Assembly (NCBI RefSeq): GCF_014396785.1
Contig: NZ_CP060718.1
Coordinates: forward strand, 1,694,501 to 1,758,500
Length of the DNA stretch: 64,000 bases
Reading direction: 5' to 3'
Source: Sphingomonas lutea
GTDB lineage: Bacteria > Pseudomonadota > Alphaproteobacteria > Sphingomonadales > Sphingomonadaceae
The notes beneath the pieces are model-generated. The model was not told the DNA's origin. It did not search any database and saw only the letters and a program-made list of their open reading frames with translations. A program made the translations under genes and the position numbers. This document shows, in pieces, positions 21,913 to 31,795 of the stretch (the first letter of the stretch is position 1; every line of letters begins with the position of its first letter).

Positions 21913-22551
21913 TTAGCCGCCGGCCCTTCGTCCGGCAAGCAGCGGGTAGGGATTGATCGGTACGCCGTGCCACCATTTCTCGTTCGGCTGCATCTGGTTG
22001 ATCGCGAAATGGAGATGCGGCCCGGCCGGGTTGGCGTTGCCGGTGTGGCCGACGCGGCCGACCAGCTGTCCGCGGCGCAAGTGCTGCCCTTCGCGCAGGC
22101 CCGGCGCGTAGCTTTGCAGGTGCGCATAATAATAGCTCCAGCGGCGGTCGGGGGAGCGGACATAGAGCGTAAGCCCACCCTGGGCGCTGTTGAAGATCTT
22201 CTCGACCGTGCCGTCGCTTGCCGACACAACGGGCGTTCCTTCGGGCGCCATGATATCGATCGCATCGTGGCGCCGCGCGCCGCCCGCGCGCGCTTGCGTG
22301 AAGGTGTCCGTCAGTTGCGCCGCGCGAATCCCGGCGACCGGGATGGCAAGACCCGCGGGGCCGACCTCGACGCCTTCCGCGATCGCCACCGCCGGACCGC
22401 CGGCCGGATTCACGACCATCTTGTCGCCCGAGGCCGTCACGCGCCCGTTCGGCTCGCGGCCCGCCGATGACGGTACGAAATTGTAGAACCAGATCCAGAA
22501 CATGCTCGTCACGAACGCCGTGAGGAGCGCGGTGCCGATGACCTTGAGCAT
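21913..22551 (-). CDS. M23 family metallopeptidase (LytM domain)
   Basis: M23 peptidases cut peptide cross-links in peptidoglycan, or serve as inactive activators of amidases. The 212-residue protein has an N-terminal membrane anchor or signal (residues 4-24) and a LytM domain with the zinc and catalytic residues H95 and D99 ('RHDAID'), H144, and 'HLH' at 179-181, so it should be active. It lies 13 bases after the L,D-transpeptidase gene, suggesting a small cell-wall unit. Confidence 0.92.
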   Translation of the reverse strand: MLKVIGTALLTAFVTSMFWIWFYNFVPSSAGREPNGRVTASGDKMVVNPAGGPAVAIAEGVEVGPAGLAIPVAGIRAAQLTDTFTQARAGGARRHDAIDIMAPEGTPVVSASDGTVEKIFNSAQGGLTLYVRSPDRRWSYYYAHLQSYAPGLREGQHLRRGQLVGRVGHTGNANPAGPHLHFAINQMQPNEKWWHGVPINPYPLLAGRRAGG

Positions 22552-22564
22552 GCCCCTCCGCTAG

Positions 22565-23632
22565 TTACGCCTGGAAAATGGCAGTGAAGCCCGGCTTCAT
22601 CATCCGCGCAAGCCTTAACACGTCCCAGTTGGTCATCCGGATGCATCCGCTCGATTCGGCGCGGCCGATCGTCTGCGGCTCATTGGTTCCGTGAATCCCG
22701 TAATGCTCCTTGGTGAGGTCCAGCCAGGCGACCCCCACGGGCCCGTTCGGCCCCGGCGGCAAGCGCAATTCCTTGTCCGTCTTGGGATTGTTGAGGATCG
22801 CGGGGTTGTAGTTGAACGGCGGCAGGAACGCATAGGTCGTCGCCTTCCAGCGGCCGATCGGCAGCGGATATTCCTTCGACCCCATGGTCACCGGGAAGGC
22901 CGCGACGAGCCGGTTGCCGTCGGACTCATCCTCGCCCTCGCCGGGCACGTCGCCCGAATAGACCTTGAGCACGCCTTCGCTCTTGTCGACCACGACATAA
23001 TCGCCCTGCGGCTGTTCGCCGTTGACGTTGAGCGCGCCCATCGCGCCGCCCCCGTTGCCCGGTGTGCCGCCATAGTCGCGCGACTGGGGAACGACGTTGG
23101 GCAGCCGAAGCGTCTGTCCAAGCCCGATCAACTTATCCGGACCATTCAGTGCGACGATCGTCGCCGGGGTGGTATGGTAGCGTTCGGCCACCTTCTCCAG
23201 CATGTTGCGATAGCCGAGGAACTTGAGCTCGGCCTGCTTTTCCGGGTCCGACGGGAAGGGATAGACGTAATTGCTGCGGACATCGTCCGGCCCCAGCTTG
23301 ACCATCACCGTCGACGGCCGGTTGGCCTGGAGAAGCGCGGCGCGAGTCTCGTCGTCCAGTTCGCCCGTACGGTCGAGCCCGCGCGATTCCTGGAAGCTTT
23401 CGAGTGCCAGCTTGAAGGATTCGCCCGCCTTGCCGTCGATCACGCCGGGCGAAAAGCCATGCGCGGACATCAGCACCTGGGCGTGAAACAGCGTGCCGTC
23501 GATCGGTGACCCCGGCGTGCCGGGGGCAACCCAGGTCTTGCTGGGTGAGTTGGTGGACTGCGATTGCTGGGCAATAACGGACGGGGCGGCAATGCCGGCC
23601 AGCAAGACGGCGGTAATGATCGGGACGCGCAA
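22565..23632 (-). CDS. L,D-transpeptidase with peptidoglycan-binding and LysM-like regions
   Basis: YkuD-type enzymes form 3-3 cross-links in peptidoglycan or attach proteins to it. After a signal peptide ending near 'PSVIAQQ', the protein has a PG_binding_1-like repeat ('VLMSAHGFSPGVIDGKAG'), a LysM-like segment ('RYHTTPATIVALNGPDKL') and a C-terminal YkuD domain with the catalytic signature 'HGT...SSGCIRM'. I favour TTG 23632 because GGAG lies seven bases upstream; GTG 23638 is too close to that site. The product is 355 residues. Confidence 0.92.
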   Translation of the reverse strand: MRVPIITAVLLAGIAAPSVIAQQSQSTNSPSKTWVAPGTPGSPIDGTLFHAQVLMSAHGFSPGVIDGKAGESFKLALESFQESRGLDRTGELDDETRAALLQANRPSTVMVKLGPDDVRSNYVYPFPSDPEKQAELKFLGYRNMLEKVAERYHTTPATIVALNGPDKLIGLGQTLRLPNVVPQSRDYGGTPGNGGGAMGALNVNGEQPQGDYVVVDKSEGVLKVYSGDVPGEGEDESDGNRLVAAFPVTMGSKEYPLPIGRWKATTYAFLPPFNYNPAILNNPKTDKELRLPPGPNGPVGVAWLDLTKEHYGIHGTNEPQTIGRAESSGCIRMTNWDVLRLARMMKPGFTAIFQA

Positions 23633-23703
23633 CTTCACTCTCCTCGAAGGCGATTCGAGGGTCAAACGATGCGTAAGCGCGAGAGTTTCCGCGCCAGGCG
23701 CGC

Positions 23704-24369
23704 TTATCCTTTCAAGATCTCCGCGAAGGCCGCGACCGCCGCTTTCGGATCGTCCTTGCCCCACACCGCTTGGCACACCGCCAGGAAATCGGCGCCGGCT
23801 TCGACCAGCGGCTTTGCGTTGGCGGGGGTGATCCCGCCGATTGCCACGCAGGGGATTTCGAACAAGGTCGCCCACCAGCTGAGGATCGCGGGATCGGGGC
23901 GATAGTCGCTCGGCTTGGTCGTGGTCGGGTAGAAGGCGCCGAACGCGACATAATCGGCTCCCGCCTCGCCTGCGTCCATCGCCAGATGGCGGCTGTCGTG
24001 GCACGTCTTGCCGATCTGCGCGGTGGGGCCGAGCGCATTGCGTGCCTCGCGAATGTCGCCGTCCTGCTGGCCGAGGTGGACGCCGTCGGCGCCGAGCTGC
24101 TTGGCGAGCGCGATGCTGTCGTTGACGATGAACGCGACCTCGGCGTCGGCGCAGATGCGTTGCAGCGGCTCGGCAAGGCGGGCGAGATCATGCTCGCCGA
24201 CGTCCTTGACGCGCAGCTGGAAGGCGGTTGCGAGGCCGGGCTCGAGCGCGGCCCTGAGCCGATCGGCGAAGCTCCCACCGACCTCCTGCGGGCTGATCAG
24301 ATAAAGCTCCGCCGGCGCCGTCCGCGACGGCGGGGGAAAAATCGTCAGGTCGGCTTCGTCTTCGTTCAT
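23704..24369 (-). CDS. thiE: Thiamine phosphate synthase
   Basis: ThiE joins HMP-pyrophosphate and the thiazole phosphate to form thiamine monophosphate. This 221-residue TIM-barrel protein shows 'VNDSIALAKQLGADGVHLGQQD' (ends given) for the pyrophosphate-site residues, 'AFGAFYPTTTK' and 'CVAIGGIT'. The usual GxSxH-type segment reads 'GKTCHD'. I start at ATG 24369; the longer frame begins at TTG and overlaps the divergent gene. The gap to that gene is 35 bases, too small for a TPP riboswitch, and I see none. Confidence 0.9.
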   Translation of the reverse strand: MNEDEADLTIFPPPSRTAPAELYLISPQEVGGSFADRLRAALEPGLATAFQLRVKDVGEHDLARLAEPLQRICADAEVAFIVNDSIALAKQLGADGVHLGQQDGDIREARNALGPTAQIGKTCHDSRHLAMDAGEAGADYVAFGAFYPTTTKPSDYRPDPAILSWWATLFEIPCVAIGGITPANAKPLVEAGADFLAVCQAVWGKDDPKAAVAAFAEILKG

Positions 24370-24404
24370 CGGCCGTCCACTAGCCGAGGCGATAGTCTTG
24401 GCCA

Positions 24405-24791
24405 ATGACGACTCTGCTTATGCTCGTGCTCGCCGCGATTGCTTCGCCGGGAAGCACCGGCGCCCACGCGACGGCTTCGGCGCATGCCCGCTTCGATGCG
24501 ACGCTGACCGTGCCGTTCGGTCGCGAAATTCGTTTCAACAATCTCGCCTTGCGTCCGACGCGGATCGTCGAGGACAGCCGCTGCCCCACGGATGCGCAAT
24601 GCGTCTGGGCCGGGCGGCTCCGCGTCGAATTCGCCGTCCGCGGGCGGCCGCCCGTGATCCTTGAGAGCGGCAAACAGGTGGCGATTGCAGGCATGCGGGT
24701 AACGCTGACCGACGCCAGCCCCCGCAAGCGCGCCGGGCAAACGATCGTGCCGAGGGACTACCGCTTCACGCTCCGGCTGCAAAAGCCCTAG
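24405..24791 (+). CDS. Small secreted protein of unknown function
   Basis: This 128-residue protein has a signal peptide (residues 1 to about 20, cleavage near 'STGAHA' or 'ATASAHA') and then a small beta-rich domain. Two cysteines sit in 'SRCPTDAQCVWAG' and probably form a disulfide in the periplasm. That cysteine-Trp-Ala-Gly pattern is seen in uncharacterised exported proteins of proteobacteria; I cannot name a function. It is divergent from thiE and its stop overlaps the fba stop (CTAG shared). Confidence 0.75.
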   Translation: MTTLLMLVLAAIASPGSTGAHATASAHARFDATLTVPFGREIRFNNLALRPTRIVEDSRCPTDAQCVWAGRLRVEFAVRGRPPVILESGKQVAIAGMRVTLTDASPRKRAGQTIVPRDYRFTLRLQKP

Positions 24792-25687
24792 GCGTCGGCT
24801 TTCTCGGTCGACGCTTCGTAGATTTCGTCGATCGCTGTTCCGAGCGTGCGGTCGAACTCCTCGTCGCTCTGGCCGTGACGCAGGTCCGACAGAAGCGCGC
24901 GGCTGAAGCTGGCGATCATGCCGGGGTTCTTTGCAAGTTCACGACACGCCTCGGCGCGGCTGAACCCGCCCGACAGCGCGACCACGCGCAGCACCTTGGG
25001 ATGGTCGACCAGCGGCTGGAACAGGCCGGCTTCGGCCGGGATGGTGAGCTTGAGCATCACCTGCTGGCCATCGGGCAGTGAGTCGAGATTCTTGAGGATT
25101 TCGCGCAGCAGGATGCGATCGGCGGCGTCGCGCTCGGGACTCTTGATGCTGACTTCGGGCTCGACGATCGGCACCATGCCGTGGCCGAGCACCTGGCGCG
25201 CGACTTCGAACTGCTGCGCGACCGCGGCGGCGATGCCGGCCTCATTGGCGAGGTTGATGACCGAGCGTTCCTTGGTGCCGAACACGCCGAGGCCCTTGGC
25301 CTTGGTCAGGAGCGCATCGAGGCCCGGATTGGGCTTCATCAACTGGACGCCGTCACGTTCCTCCTCAAGGCCCTTGTCGATCTTGATGAAGGGCACCACG
25401 CCCTGATCGATTAGCGCCTGCGGGGTCGGCTTGCCCGCGACCTGCCCGTCCATCGTCCGTTCGAACAGGATCGCGCCGATGATCTTGCCGCTGCCGAAGC
25501 TGGGCGCAGTGATGATGCGCGAGCGCATGTCATGAATCAGGCCGAACATCTCTTCCTCGGTCGACCACGCGCTTTCGTCGACCCCATAGCCGGCAAGCGC
25601 CTTGGGCGTGCTTCCGCCCGATTGGTCGAGCGCAGCGATGAAGCCGTTGCCGCTACGAATTTTCTCTTTCATCTCAGACTGGTTCAT
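24788..25687 (-). CDS. Class I fructose-bisphosphate aldolase
   Basis: This Schiff-base aldolase cleaves fructose-1,6-bisphosphate to triose phosphates. The 299-residue protein has '[17 protein letters not shown]' near the N-terminus, '[12 protein letters not shown]', '[10 protein letters not shown]' and '[12 protein letters not shown]'; the lysine in the latter region is the likely Schiff-base residue. I start at ATG 25687, which overlaps pgk by 14 bases. It closes the tkt-gap-pgk-fba operon. Confidence 0.93.
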   Translation of the reverse strand: MNQSEMKEKIRSGNGFIAALDQSGGSTPKALAGYGVDESAWSTEEEMFGLIHDMRSRIITAPSFGSGKIIGAILFERTMDGQVAGKPTPQALIDQGVVPFIKIDKGLEEERDGVQLMKPNPGLDALLTKAKGLGVFGTKERSVINLANEAGIAAAVAQQFEVARQVLGHGMVPIVEPEVSIKSPERDAADRILLREILKNLDSLPDGQQVMLKLTIPAEAGLFQPLVDHPKVLRVVALSGGFSRAEACRELAKNPGMIASFSRALLSDLRHGQSDEEFDRTLGTAIDEIYEASTEKADA

Positions 25688-26903
25688 GTGTCGCCTCTGC
25701 TTGTTGCTGAAGGGCGGCGACGCCGGGCAGCGTGCGCCCCTCCATCCATTCCAAAAACGCGCCTCCGGCAGTGGAGACGAAGGTGAAATCGGCGGCCGCG
25801 CCGGCATGATTGAGCGCCGCGACGGTATCCCCGCCCCCGGCGACCGAGACCAACGACCCGCTCTTGGTCAGCGCTGCCGCGGTCTGCGCCAGGCTGACCG
25901 TCGCCGTGTCGAACGGCGGTGTTTCGAACGCCCCGAGCGGCCCGTTCCAGACGAGGGTACGGCAAGTCTTGAGTGCATCGGCGAGCGCCTCGACCGCCGC
26001 GGGGCCCACGTCGAGGATCATTTCGTCGGGGGCGACTTCGTGGACGTTGCAGGTGCGGACGCTCGGCGGGTTGGCCGCGAACTCCTTGGCGACGACGACG
26101 TCATAGGGAAGGTGGATCGTGCAGCCGGCCTCGTCGGCGCGGTCGAAGATCGCATTCGCCTCGCCCGCCATGTCATGCTCGGCGAGCGACTTGCCGACAT
26201 CGACCCCGCGCGCGGCGAGGAAGGTGTTGGCCATCGCGCCGCCAATGATCAAATGGTCGACTTTGCGCACGAGGTGCGTGAGCACGCCGAGCTTGGTCGA
26301 GATCTTGGCCCCGCCGACGACGGCCGCGACCGGCCGCTCGGGTTCGCCCAGCGCGCGCTGCAACGCCTGCAATTCGCGCTCCATCGCGCGGCCGGCAAAG
26401 CTCGGCAGGTGATGCGTGATCCCTTCGGTCGAGGCGTGGGCGCGGTGCGAGACCGAGAAGCCGTCGTTGACATAATAATCGCCGAGGGCGGCCATGGCCT
26501 TGGCAAGCGCAGGGTCGTTCTTCTCCTCGCCGAGGTGGAAGCGCGTGTTCTCGAGCACGCCGATGTTGCCGGGCAGCATGGTCGTCACCGCGCGCTCGGC
26601 CTCCGGCCCCTGGCAATCCTCGATGAACCGCACCGAGCGGCCCGCCAGCCGGTGGATCGGCAGCACCAGTTGCGCCAGCGACATGTCGGGCCGCGTCTCG
26701 CCCTTGGGCCGCCCGAAGTGCGACAGCAAAAGCACGATCGCGCCACGGTCGGACAGTTCGAGCACGCTCGGCAGCATCGCGCGCAGCCGCGTGTCGTCGG
26801 TGACCTTGGCGCCGTCCATCGGCACGTTGAGGTCGGCACGGACGAGCACCGTCTTGCCGGTGAGGTCGTCGGGAAGATCGTCGAGGGTGTTGAACTTAGG
26901 CAA
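25674..26903 (-). CDS. pgk: Phosphoglycerate kinase
   Basis: PGK transfers phosphate from 1,3-bisphosphoglycerate to ADP. The 409-residue protein has '[11 protein letters not shown]' near the N-terminus, '[10 protein letters not shown]', '[14 protein letters not shown]', 'WNGPLGAFE' and '[12 protein letters not shown]', covering both substrate sites. The start is TTG 26903, with GGAGGT eight bases upstream. A palindromic repeat separates it from gap, and it overlaps fba. Confidence 0.96.
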   Translation of the reverse strand: MPKFNTLDDLPDDLTGKTVLVRADLNVPMDGAKVTDDTRLRAMLPSVLELSDRGAIVLLLSHFGRPKGETRPDMSLAQLVLPIHRLAGRSVRFIEDCQGPEAERAVTTMLPGNIGVLENTRFHLGEEKNDPALAKAMAALGDYYVNDGFSVSHRAHASTEGITHHLPSFAGRAMERELQALQRALGEPERPVAAVVGGAKISTKLGVLTHLVRKVDHLIIGGAMANTFLAARGVDVGKSLAEHDMAGEANAIFDRADEAGCTIHLPYDVVVAKEFAANPPSVRTCNVHEVAPDEMILDVGPAAVEALADALKTCRTLVWNGPLGAFETPPFDTATVSLAQTAAALTKSGSLVSVAGGGDTVAALNHAGAAADFTFVSTAGGAFLEWMEGRTLPGVAALQQQAEATHEPV

Positions 26904-26916
26904 ACGAATCCACCTC

Positions 26917-27008
26917 CGTTCGTCCTGAGCGGAGCGCGAAGCACGCAGTCGAAGGGCGCTGGGCGCGAACGTCGTGAGTGCGCCCTTCGACTTCGCTCAG
27001 GACGAACG
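26917..27008. repeat. Palindromic repeat, family A1, between gap and pgk
   Basis: The arms are CGTTCGTCCTGAGCGGAGCG and CTTCGCTCAGGACGAACG around GTCGAAGGGCGC and GCGCCCTTCGAC. It lies a few bases upstream of the pgk ribosome binding site, where it may affect mRNA stability or uncouple gap from pgk expression. Confidence 0.87.
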
Positions 27009-27032
27009 AGATTCCAGGACTTGGTACGAAAG

Positions 27033-28040
27033 TCATCCCAGCTTCGCCATCGCGCCCGCAGTGTCGATCATGCGGTTCGAGAAGCCCCATTCATTGTCAT
27101 ACCAGCTGACCACGCGAACCAGCTTGCCCTCGATCACCGCAGTCTCGAGGCTGTCGACGGTCGAGCTCGCCGGATTATGGTTGAGGTCGATCGAAACCAG
27201 CGGCTCGTCGGTGTAGGCGAGGATCCCCTTGAGCGGCCCGCTGTCCGACGCCGCCTTGAGCGCGGCATTGACCTCGTCGCGCGTGGTGTCGCGGGTCGGC
27301 GTGAAGGTCAGGTCGACCAAGCTGACGTTGGGCGTCGGCACGCGCACCGCCGAGCCGTCGAGCTTGCCCTTCAATTCGGGCAGCACCTCACCGACCGCGC
27401 GGGCGGCGCCGGTGGTGGTCGGGATGATCGACATCCCGGCAGCGCGGGCACGGCGCATGTCGCTATGGATCTGGTCGAGGATCTTCTGGTCGTTGGTGTA
27501 GGCGTGGATCGTGGTCATCAGGCCGCGCTCGATGCCGAATGTGTCGTTCATGACCTTGGCGACGGGCGCCAGGCAGTTGGTGGTGCAACTGGCGTTGCTG
27601 ACGATCTTGTGGTCGGCGGTCAGCTTGTCGTGGTTGACGCCGTAGACGACGGTCAGGTCGGCGCCCTTCGCGGGGGCCGAGATCAGGACGCGCTTGGCGC
27701 CGGCATCGAGATGCTTCTGCCCACCTTCCTTGTCGGTGAAGAAGCCGGTGCATTCGAGCGCGATCTCGACGCCCAGATCCTTGTGCGGCAGTTTCGACGG
27801 GTCGCGTTCGGCGGTGACCTTGATGCGCTTGCCGTCGACGATCATCGTATCGCCCTCGGCGCTGACCTCGCCCGGGAAGGGCCCATGGACGCTGTCGCGC
27901 TTGAACAGCATCGCATTGGCCTTCGCGTCGGCCAGGTCGTTGATCGCAACCAGTTCGAGCCCGCAATCGGGCCGCTCGAGGATCGCGCGGGCGACGAGGC
28001 GGCCGATGCGGCCGAAGCCGTTGATTGCAACTTTGGTCAT
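27033..28040 (-). CDS. gap: Type I glyceraldehyde-3-phosphate dehydrogenase
   Basis: GAPDH oxidises glyceraldehyde-3-phosphate to 1,3-bisphosphoglycerate. The 335-residue protein shows the Rossmann motif 'NGFGRIGR' (residues 7-14), 'NDLAD' near residues 34-38, suggesting NAD preference, and the catalytic 'SNASCTTNC' with C152. The ATG at 28040 overlaps the tkt stop (ATGA). Confidence 0.97.
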   Translation of the reverse strand: MTKVAINGFGRIGRLVARAILERPDCGLELVAINDLADAKANAMLFKRDSVHGPFPGEVSAEGDTMIVDGKRIKVTAERDPSKLPHKDLGVEIALECTGFFTDKEGGQKHLDAGAKRVLISAPAKGADLTVVYGVNHDKLTADHKIVSNASCTTNCLAPVAKVMNDTFGIERGLMTTIHAYTNDQKILDQIHSDMRRARAAGMSIIPTTTGAARAVGEVLPELKGKLDGSAVRVPTPNVSLVDLTFTPTRDTTRDEVNAALKAASDSGPLKGILAYTDEPLVSIDLNHNPASSTVDSLETAVIEGKLVRVVSWYDNEWGFSNRMIDTAGAMAKLG

Positions 28041-30025
28041 GTGAGTCCTCTTTGTTTCCTGAAGTCGATGACACGGGCCGCGACCTTGTCCGGGGTCAGC
28101 CCAAAATGGTCGAACGCGTCCTTGGCGGGCGCCGAGACACCGAAGCGGTCAATGCCGATGCGCAGGCCGTGCAGGCCGGTGTAGCGTTCCCACCCGAAAG
28201 TCGTTCCCGCCTCGATCGACACGCGCAGGATCTCACGGTTCGACACGTCGGGCAGGATGTCCTCGCGATACTCGGGAGCTTGCGAATCGAACCGTTCGGT
28301 GCACGGCATCGAGACAACGTCGGCGCCGATCCCCTGCGCTTCGAGCTGCTCCGCCGCGCCAAGTGCAACCTGCACTTCCGCACCGGTCGCGATCAGAATC
28401 ACCTTGCGCGACTTGCCGGCGCTTTTGAGGCGGTACGCGCCTTTTGCCGACAGATTGGACTTTTCCGCCTTGGTCCGCACCGGCGCCAAATTCTGCCGCG
28501 ACAGCGCGAGCACGCTCGGCTCCTCGCTCTGCAGCGCGAGCGCCCAGCATTCGGCGGTCTCGACCGCGTCGGCAGGGCGATAGACCTGAAGCTGCGGCAT
28601 CGCGCGCAGGCTTTGCAGATGCTCGATCGGCTGATGCGTCGGCCCGTCCTCGCCAAGCCCGATGCTGTCATGGGTCATGACGTAGATCACGCGCGCCTTC
28701 TGCAACGCCGACAGGCGGATCGCGGGGCGCGCATAATCGGTGAAGACGAGGAAGGTCCCGCCGTAGGGAATGACGCCGCCATGCAGCGCCATGCCGTTCA
28801 TCGCCGCGGCCATGCCGAACTCGCGGATGCCGTAATAGATGTAACGCCCCCCATAATCATCGGCGGTCAGCGGCTGCATCGCCTTGGTCTTGGTGTTGTT
28901 CGATCCCGTAAGGTCGGCCGATCCGCCAAGTGTGGCGGGGATCGCGGCATTGATCGCTTCCAGCGCCATTTCCGACGCCTTGCGCGTCGCCACCGGCTTC
29001 AGGTCGCCGAGCAATTTTTCGAGATAGGGTTGGAGCCAGGCGTCATCGACCTTGCCGTCGATCCGCGCGAGGAAATCGTCCCCCTTGCTGCTGGCCTTCA
29101 ACCGGCGCTGCCATTCAGCGCGGTCCGCCGAGCCGCGTGCGCCCACCTTGCGCCACGCGTCGAGCACGTCGGGCGGGACGGTGAATTCCTGCGGCTCGAG
29201 CCCAAGCTCCTTGCGTGCCGCCTCGACCTCGTCCTTGCCCAGCGCCGCGCCGTGCGTCGCCGCGGTGCCCTGCAGATTGGGCGCGCCGTAGCCGATAATC
29301 GTCTTGCAGCGGATCAGGGTCGGCCGCTCGTCGGCGATCGCCTTCTCCAGCGCCTTGGACACCTTACCGGCGTCGAGCCCGTCGCATTCGAGCGTCTGCC
29401 AGCCCGCCGCCTGGTGCCGCGCGACGACATCCTCGCTGCGCGACAGATCGGTCGACCCGTCGATCGTGATCTTGTTGTCGTCCCACAGCACGATCAGCCG
29501 CCCGAGCTTCAAATGCCCGGCAAGCCCGACCGCTTCATGATTGACGCCCTCCATCAGGCAGCCGTCGCCAGCGATGACGAAGGTGCGGTGATCGACCAGA
29601 TCGTCGCCATAGACCGCGTTCAGGTGCCGCTCGGCGATTGCCATTCCGACGCCCATCGCCAGCCCCTGCCCCAGCGGGCCGGTGGTGACCTCGACCCCCG
29701 GAAGCTCGAAATTCTCGGGGTGGCCCGCGCATGGGCTGCCCAGCTTGCGGAAGGCCTTGATGTCGTCGAGCGTCGGCCGCGCGTAGCCGGTGAGGTAGAG
29801 CAAAGCATAGATCAGCATCGATCCGTGTCCCGCGGACAGGATGAAGCGGTCGCGGTCGGGCCAGTGCGGATCGGCCGGATCGAACTTCAGATGCTTGAGG
29901 AACAGGGCCGTGGCGGCGTCCGCCATGCCCATCGGCATGCCGGGATGACCGCTGTTGGCGGTCTCCACCGCGTCCATCGCGAGGGCGCGAATGGCGTTGG
30001 CGAGACGGCGTTGGGTCGGCTGCAT
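28037..30025 (-). CDS. tkt: Transketolase
   Basis: Transketolase moves two-carbon units between sugars using thiamine pyrophosphate. The 662-residue protein has the TPP-binding segment starting '[19 protein letters not shown]', with 'DDNKITIDG' closing it, plus '[14 protein letters not shown]' and, in the second half, '[18 protein letters not shown]'. I start at ATG 30025, which matches the family N-terminus ('[15 protein letters not shown]'). It is first in the tkt-gap-pgk-fba block, divergent from the zapA region. Confidence 0.96.
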   Translation of the reverse strand: MQPTQRRLANAIRALAMDAVETANSGHPGMPMGMADAATALFLKHLKFDPADPHWPDRDRFILSAGHGSMLIYALLYLTGYARPTLDDIKAFRKLGSPCAGHPENFELPGVEVTTGPLGQGLAMGVGMAIAERHLNAVYGDDLVDHRTFVIAGDGCLMEGVNHEAVGLAGHLKLGRLIVLWDDNKITIDGSTDLSRSEDVVARHQAAGWQTLECDGLDAGKVSKALEKAIADERPTLIRCKTIIGYGAPNLQGTAATHGAALGKDEVEAARKELGLEPQEFTVPPDVLDAWRKVGARGSADRAEWQRRLKASSKGDDFLARIDGKVDDAWLQPYLEKLLGDLKPVATRKASEMALEAINAAIPATLGGSADLTGSNNTKTKAMQPLTADDYGGRYIYYGIREFGMAAAMNGMALHGGVIPYGGTFLVFTDYARPAIRLSALQKARVIYVMTHDSIGLGEDGPTHQPIEHLQSLRAMPQLQVYRPADAVETAECWALALQSEEPSVLALSRQNLAPVRTKAEKSNLSAKGAYRLKSAGKSRKVILIATGAEVQVALGAAEQLEAQGIGADVVSMPCTERFDSQAPEYREDILPDVSNREILRVSIEAGTTFGWERYTGLHGLRIGIDRFGVSAPAKDAFDHFGLTPDKVAARVIDFRKQRGLT

Positions 30026-30172
30026 CGGGGCTCCGGCAATGGGGTTTGCGCCGCGCGGGAATCTTCGGCAGCGACGCGGCTCCATTAGCCGCCCTGCCGG
30101 TCAGGTCAAATCGCCGCATCACCGCGACGGGGACGCTTGCCGGGAATCGTCAGAAGTGCTTAGCGCAAGCGT

Positions 30173-30346
30173 ATGGACGACAACGGCCTTTCCTCGGCGT
30201 TCGACCGTGCCGAACGGGCGCTCGACCGGATCGAGCGGGCGCTAGCCAACCGCCAACCCCCCAGCAGCCGCGACGAGGAGTTGCGGACGCGGGTGCGCGA
30301 AGTGGTGGACGAGCTTGACCAGCTGATCCGGGAGGCCGCCGCCTGA
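30173..30346 (+). CDS. 57-residue coiled-coil protein coupled to zapA
   Basis: The frame starts at ATG 30173 and stops at 30346, where the stop shares a base with the zapA start (TGATG). The sequence is almost wholly charged helix with heptad character ('AFDRAERALDRIERAL', then 'LRTRVREVVDELDQLIREA'). It is likely a coiled-coil partner or accessory of ZapA, comparable to the small alphaproteobacterial coiled-coil proteins found beside zapA. Coupling supports a real gene; function is inferred. Confidence 0.75.
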   Translation: MDDNGLSSAFDRAERALDRIERALANRQPPSSRDEELRTRVREVVDELDQLIREAAA

Positions 30347-30672
30347 TGGCCCGCCTGATCGATATCAATATTGCTGGGCGCACTTATCAGGTCGCCTGCC
30401 GCGAAGGCGAAGAGGAGACGCTCCGCGCCGCGGCGCGGCTGGTCGATGCCAAAAGCCGCGAAGCCCTGGCCGGGCTAGGCACGCTCAGCGAAGCGCGCCA
30501 GTTCCTGTTCGCATCGCTGCTGCTGGCCGACCAACTGGTCGACAATCGGCCCGACGCGGCCCCTCCGCCGCCAACCGCGCCCGATCCCGCGCTCATCAGC
30601 CGCGCCGACAGTCTTGCCAGCCGGCTCGAGTCGCTTGCCGCACACCTTGAGGCGGAAGGGCAGAATGCTTAA
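30346..30672 (+). CDS. zapA: Cell division protein ZapA
   Basis: ZapA is a small FtsZ-binding protein that bundles FtsZ filaments at the division site. The 108-residue product has the N-terminal 'DINIAGRTYQVACREGEE' globular head and a C-terminal coiled coil ('SRLESLAAHLEAE'), with a Pro-rich hinge 'APPPPTAPDP' between. The neighbourhood zapA, 6S RNA, 5-formyl-THF cyclo-ligase is classic for proteobacteria and confirms the assignment. Confidence 0.92.
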   Translation: MARLIDINIAGRTYQVACREGEEETLRAAARLVDAKSREALAGLGTLSEARQFLFASLLLADQLVDNRPDAAPPPPTAPDPALISRADSLASRLESLAAHLEAEGQNA

Positions 30673-30674
30673 GT

Positions 30675-30825
30675 AGGGCCCGACGGGTACTGCCTCGTAC
30701 GAGCCTTCGGAAAATCCCTGAGGCTATTCATTCCTAATGGGAGCTGTCCCTGCCCGGACCCTGGTCCGGATCATACGGCGCCCACCTGACGTTTTGGCGT
30801 CAGAGGATTTTAGGGCAAACGGCCA
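30675..30825 (+). ncRNA. ssrS: 6S RNA
   Basis: 6S RNA mimics an open promoter and sequesters the housekeeping RNA polymerase in stationary phase. The assignment rests on its classic position between zapA and the cyclo-ligase gene, on the internal segments CTAATGGGAGCTG and CGGCGCCCACCTGACG, and on a closing stem formed by AAAATCCCTGA (from 30711) and TCAGAGGATTTT (to 30811). The exact ends are estimated. Confidence 0.8.
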
Positions 30826-30903
30826 ATGGTGGTCCCGTCACTTCCCCCCGGCCCCAGCGGCCCCACGCTCCACCCGGCGATCGGTCCGCCGGCCAAGGAT
30901 GTC

Positions 30904-31449
30904 ATGCGCAAGGCCGCGCTCGACGCGCGCAAGGCCTTCGTTCGCATCCTGTCCGATGCCGAGCGTGCGCAGCTTGAGCAGCGTTTGGCGGAGCAGCTCA
31001 CCTCGCTCTGCGCCGAGGCGAGCGTGGTCGGCGGCTACGCGCCCCTGGGAAGCGAGATCAGCCCCAAGCTGGCGACCGAGGAAGCGCGCGCGGTCGGCCG
31101 AATCGTCGCTTATCCCGCGTTCGATCATCCCGCCAAGCCGTTCAAGTTCCGCGCCGGCGACCCGCTGCAGCCGGGGCCGTTCGGAATCATGCAGCCAAAA
31201 AAGTCGGCGCCCGTGGTCGTTCCCGACCTCATCCTGGTGCCGCTGATCGCGATCGATGGCGCGGGCACGCGCCTCGGCCGCGGCAAGGGCCATTATGACC
31301 GCGCCCTCATTTCGCTGCGCAAGAGCGGCGCGCGTCTGGTCGGGGTCGGCTGGCCGATGCAGCGTCTGGCGGAGACGATCCCTGCGGACGAATGGGACGT
31401 GCCTCTGGACGCCTTCGTCAGCCCCGATGGAGTGGAGGAGTTCCGCTAG
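30904..31449 (+). CDS. 5-formyltetrahydrofolate cyclo-ligase
   Basis: This enzyme converts 5-formyl-THF to 5,10-methenyl-THF using ATP. I start at ATG 30904 (181 residues, 'MRKAALDARKAF'), with AAGGA four bases upstream, because the longer frame from 30826 begins in the 6S RNA end. The C-terminal 'GAGTRLGRGKGHYDRAL' motif is the family signature. As in many proteobacteria it lies just downstream of 6S RNA and may be cotranscribed with it. Confidence 0.92.
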   Translation: MRKAALDARKAFVRILSDAERAQLEQRLAEQLTSLCAEASVVGGYAPLGSEISPKLATEEARAVGRIVAYPAFDHPAKPFKFRAGDPLQPGPFGIMQPKKSAPVVVPDLILVPLIAIDGAGTRLGRGKGHYDRALISLRKSGARLVGVGWPMQRLAETIPADEWDVPLDAFVSPDGVEEFR

Positions 31450-31511
31450 CGTGTCCAAGAGTCCTCCGGTCATCCTTGAGAAATCCGCGAAACTAGGACA
31501 CGCGTTCTCGG

Positions 31512-31742
31512 GTGCCGCAACCCCCCGCTCCTTCCTATCGCGCGATTACGGGAATCGGGCTGATCTTGCTGTTGATCGTCGTCTGGGCGGTGTTCGTCGC
31601 AAGCTTGGCGCCGTTCGTCGGGGAATGGCCTATCGCCGTTCAGGCTCTATTCTATCTGGTCATGGGAATAGCTTGGATTATCCCCTTGAAACCGTTGGTT
31701 AGGTGGATCCAGACGGGCCGGTTCAAACGTCCCGTCAAATGA
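31512..31742 (+). CDS. DUF2842 domain membrane protein
   Basis: A 76-residue protein with two membrane helices (about residues 12-32 and 43-60) ending in a basic tail 'RWIQTGRFKRPVK'. The Trp- and Pro-containing second helix ending 'AWIIPLKPLVRWI' is typical of DUF2842, an alphaproteobacterial family of unknown function. The start is GTG 31512. It follows the cyclo-ligase gene on the same strand. Confidence 0.82.
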   Translation: MPQPPAPSYRAITGIGLILLLIVVWAVFVASLAPFVGEWPIAVQALFYLVMGIAWIIPLKPLVRWIQTGRFKRPVK

Positions 31743-31795
31743 CGTGAAAAACGCAAGTTGAAGCAACTGTATTAGTTGAGTATAGCAGCAGGGAA

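Noticed and set aside
24370..24404. Possible TPP riboswitch upstream of thiE
   Set aside because: Only 35 bases separate thiE from the divergent gene, and no thi-box-like segments are visible.
25602..28184. 860-residue plus-strand frame across fba, pgk and gap
   Set aside because: The frame crosses three genuine glycolytic genes in antisense and has low-complexity charged composition.
31450..31511. GTGTCC...GGACAC inverted ends before the DUF2842 gene
   Set aside because: Arms of about 7 bases with a 40-base loop; too weak to separate from chance, and no other copy was found here.
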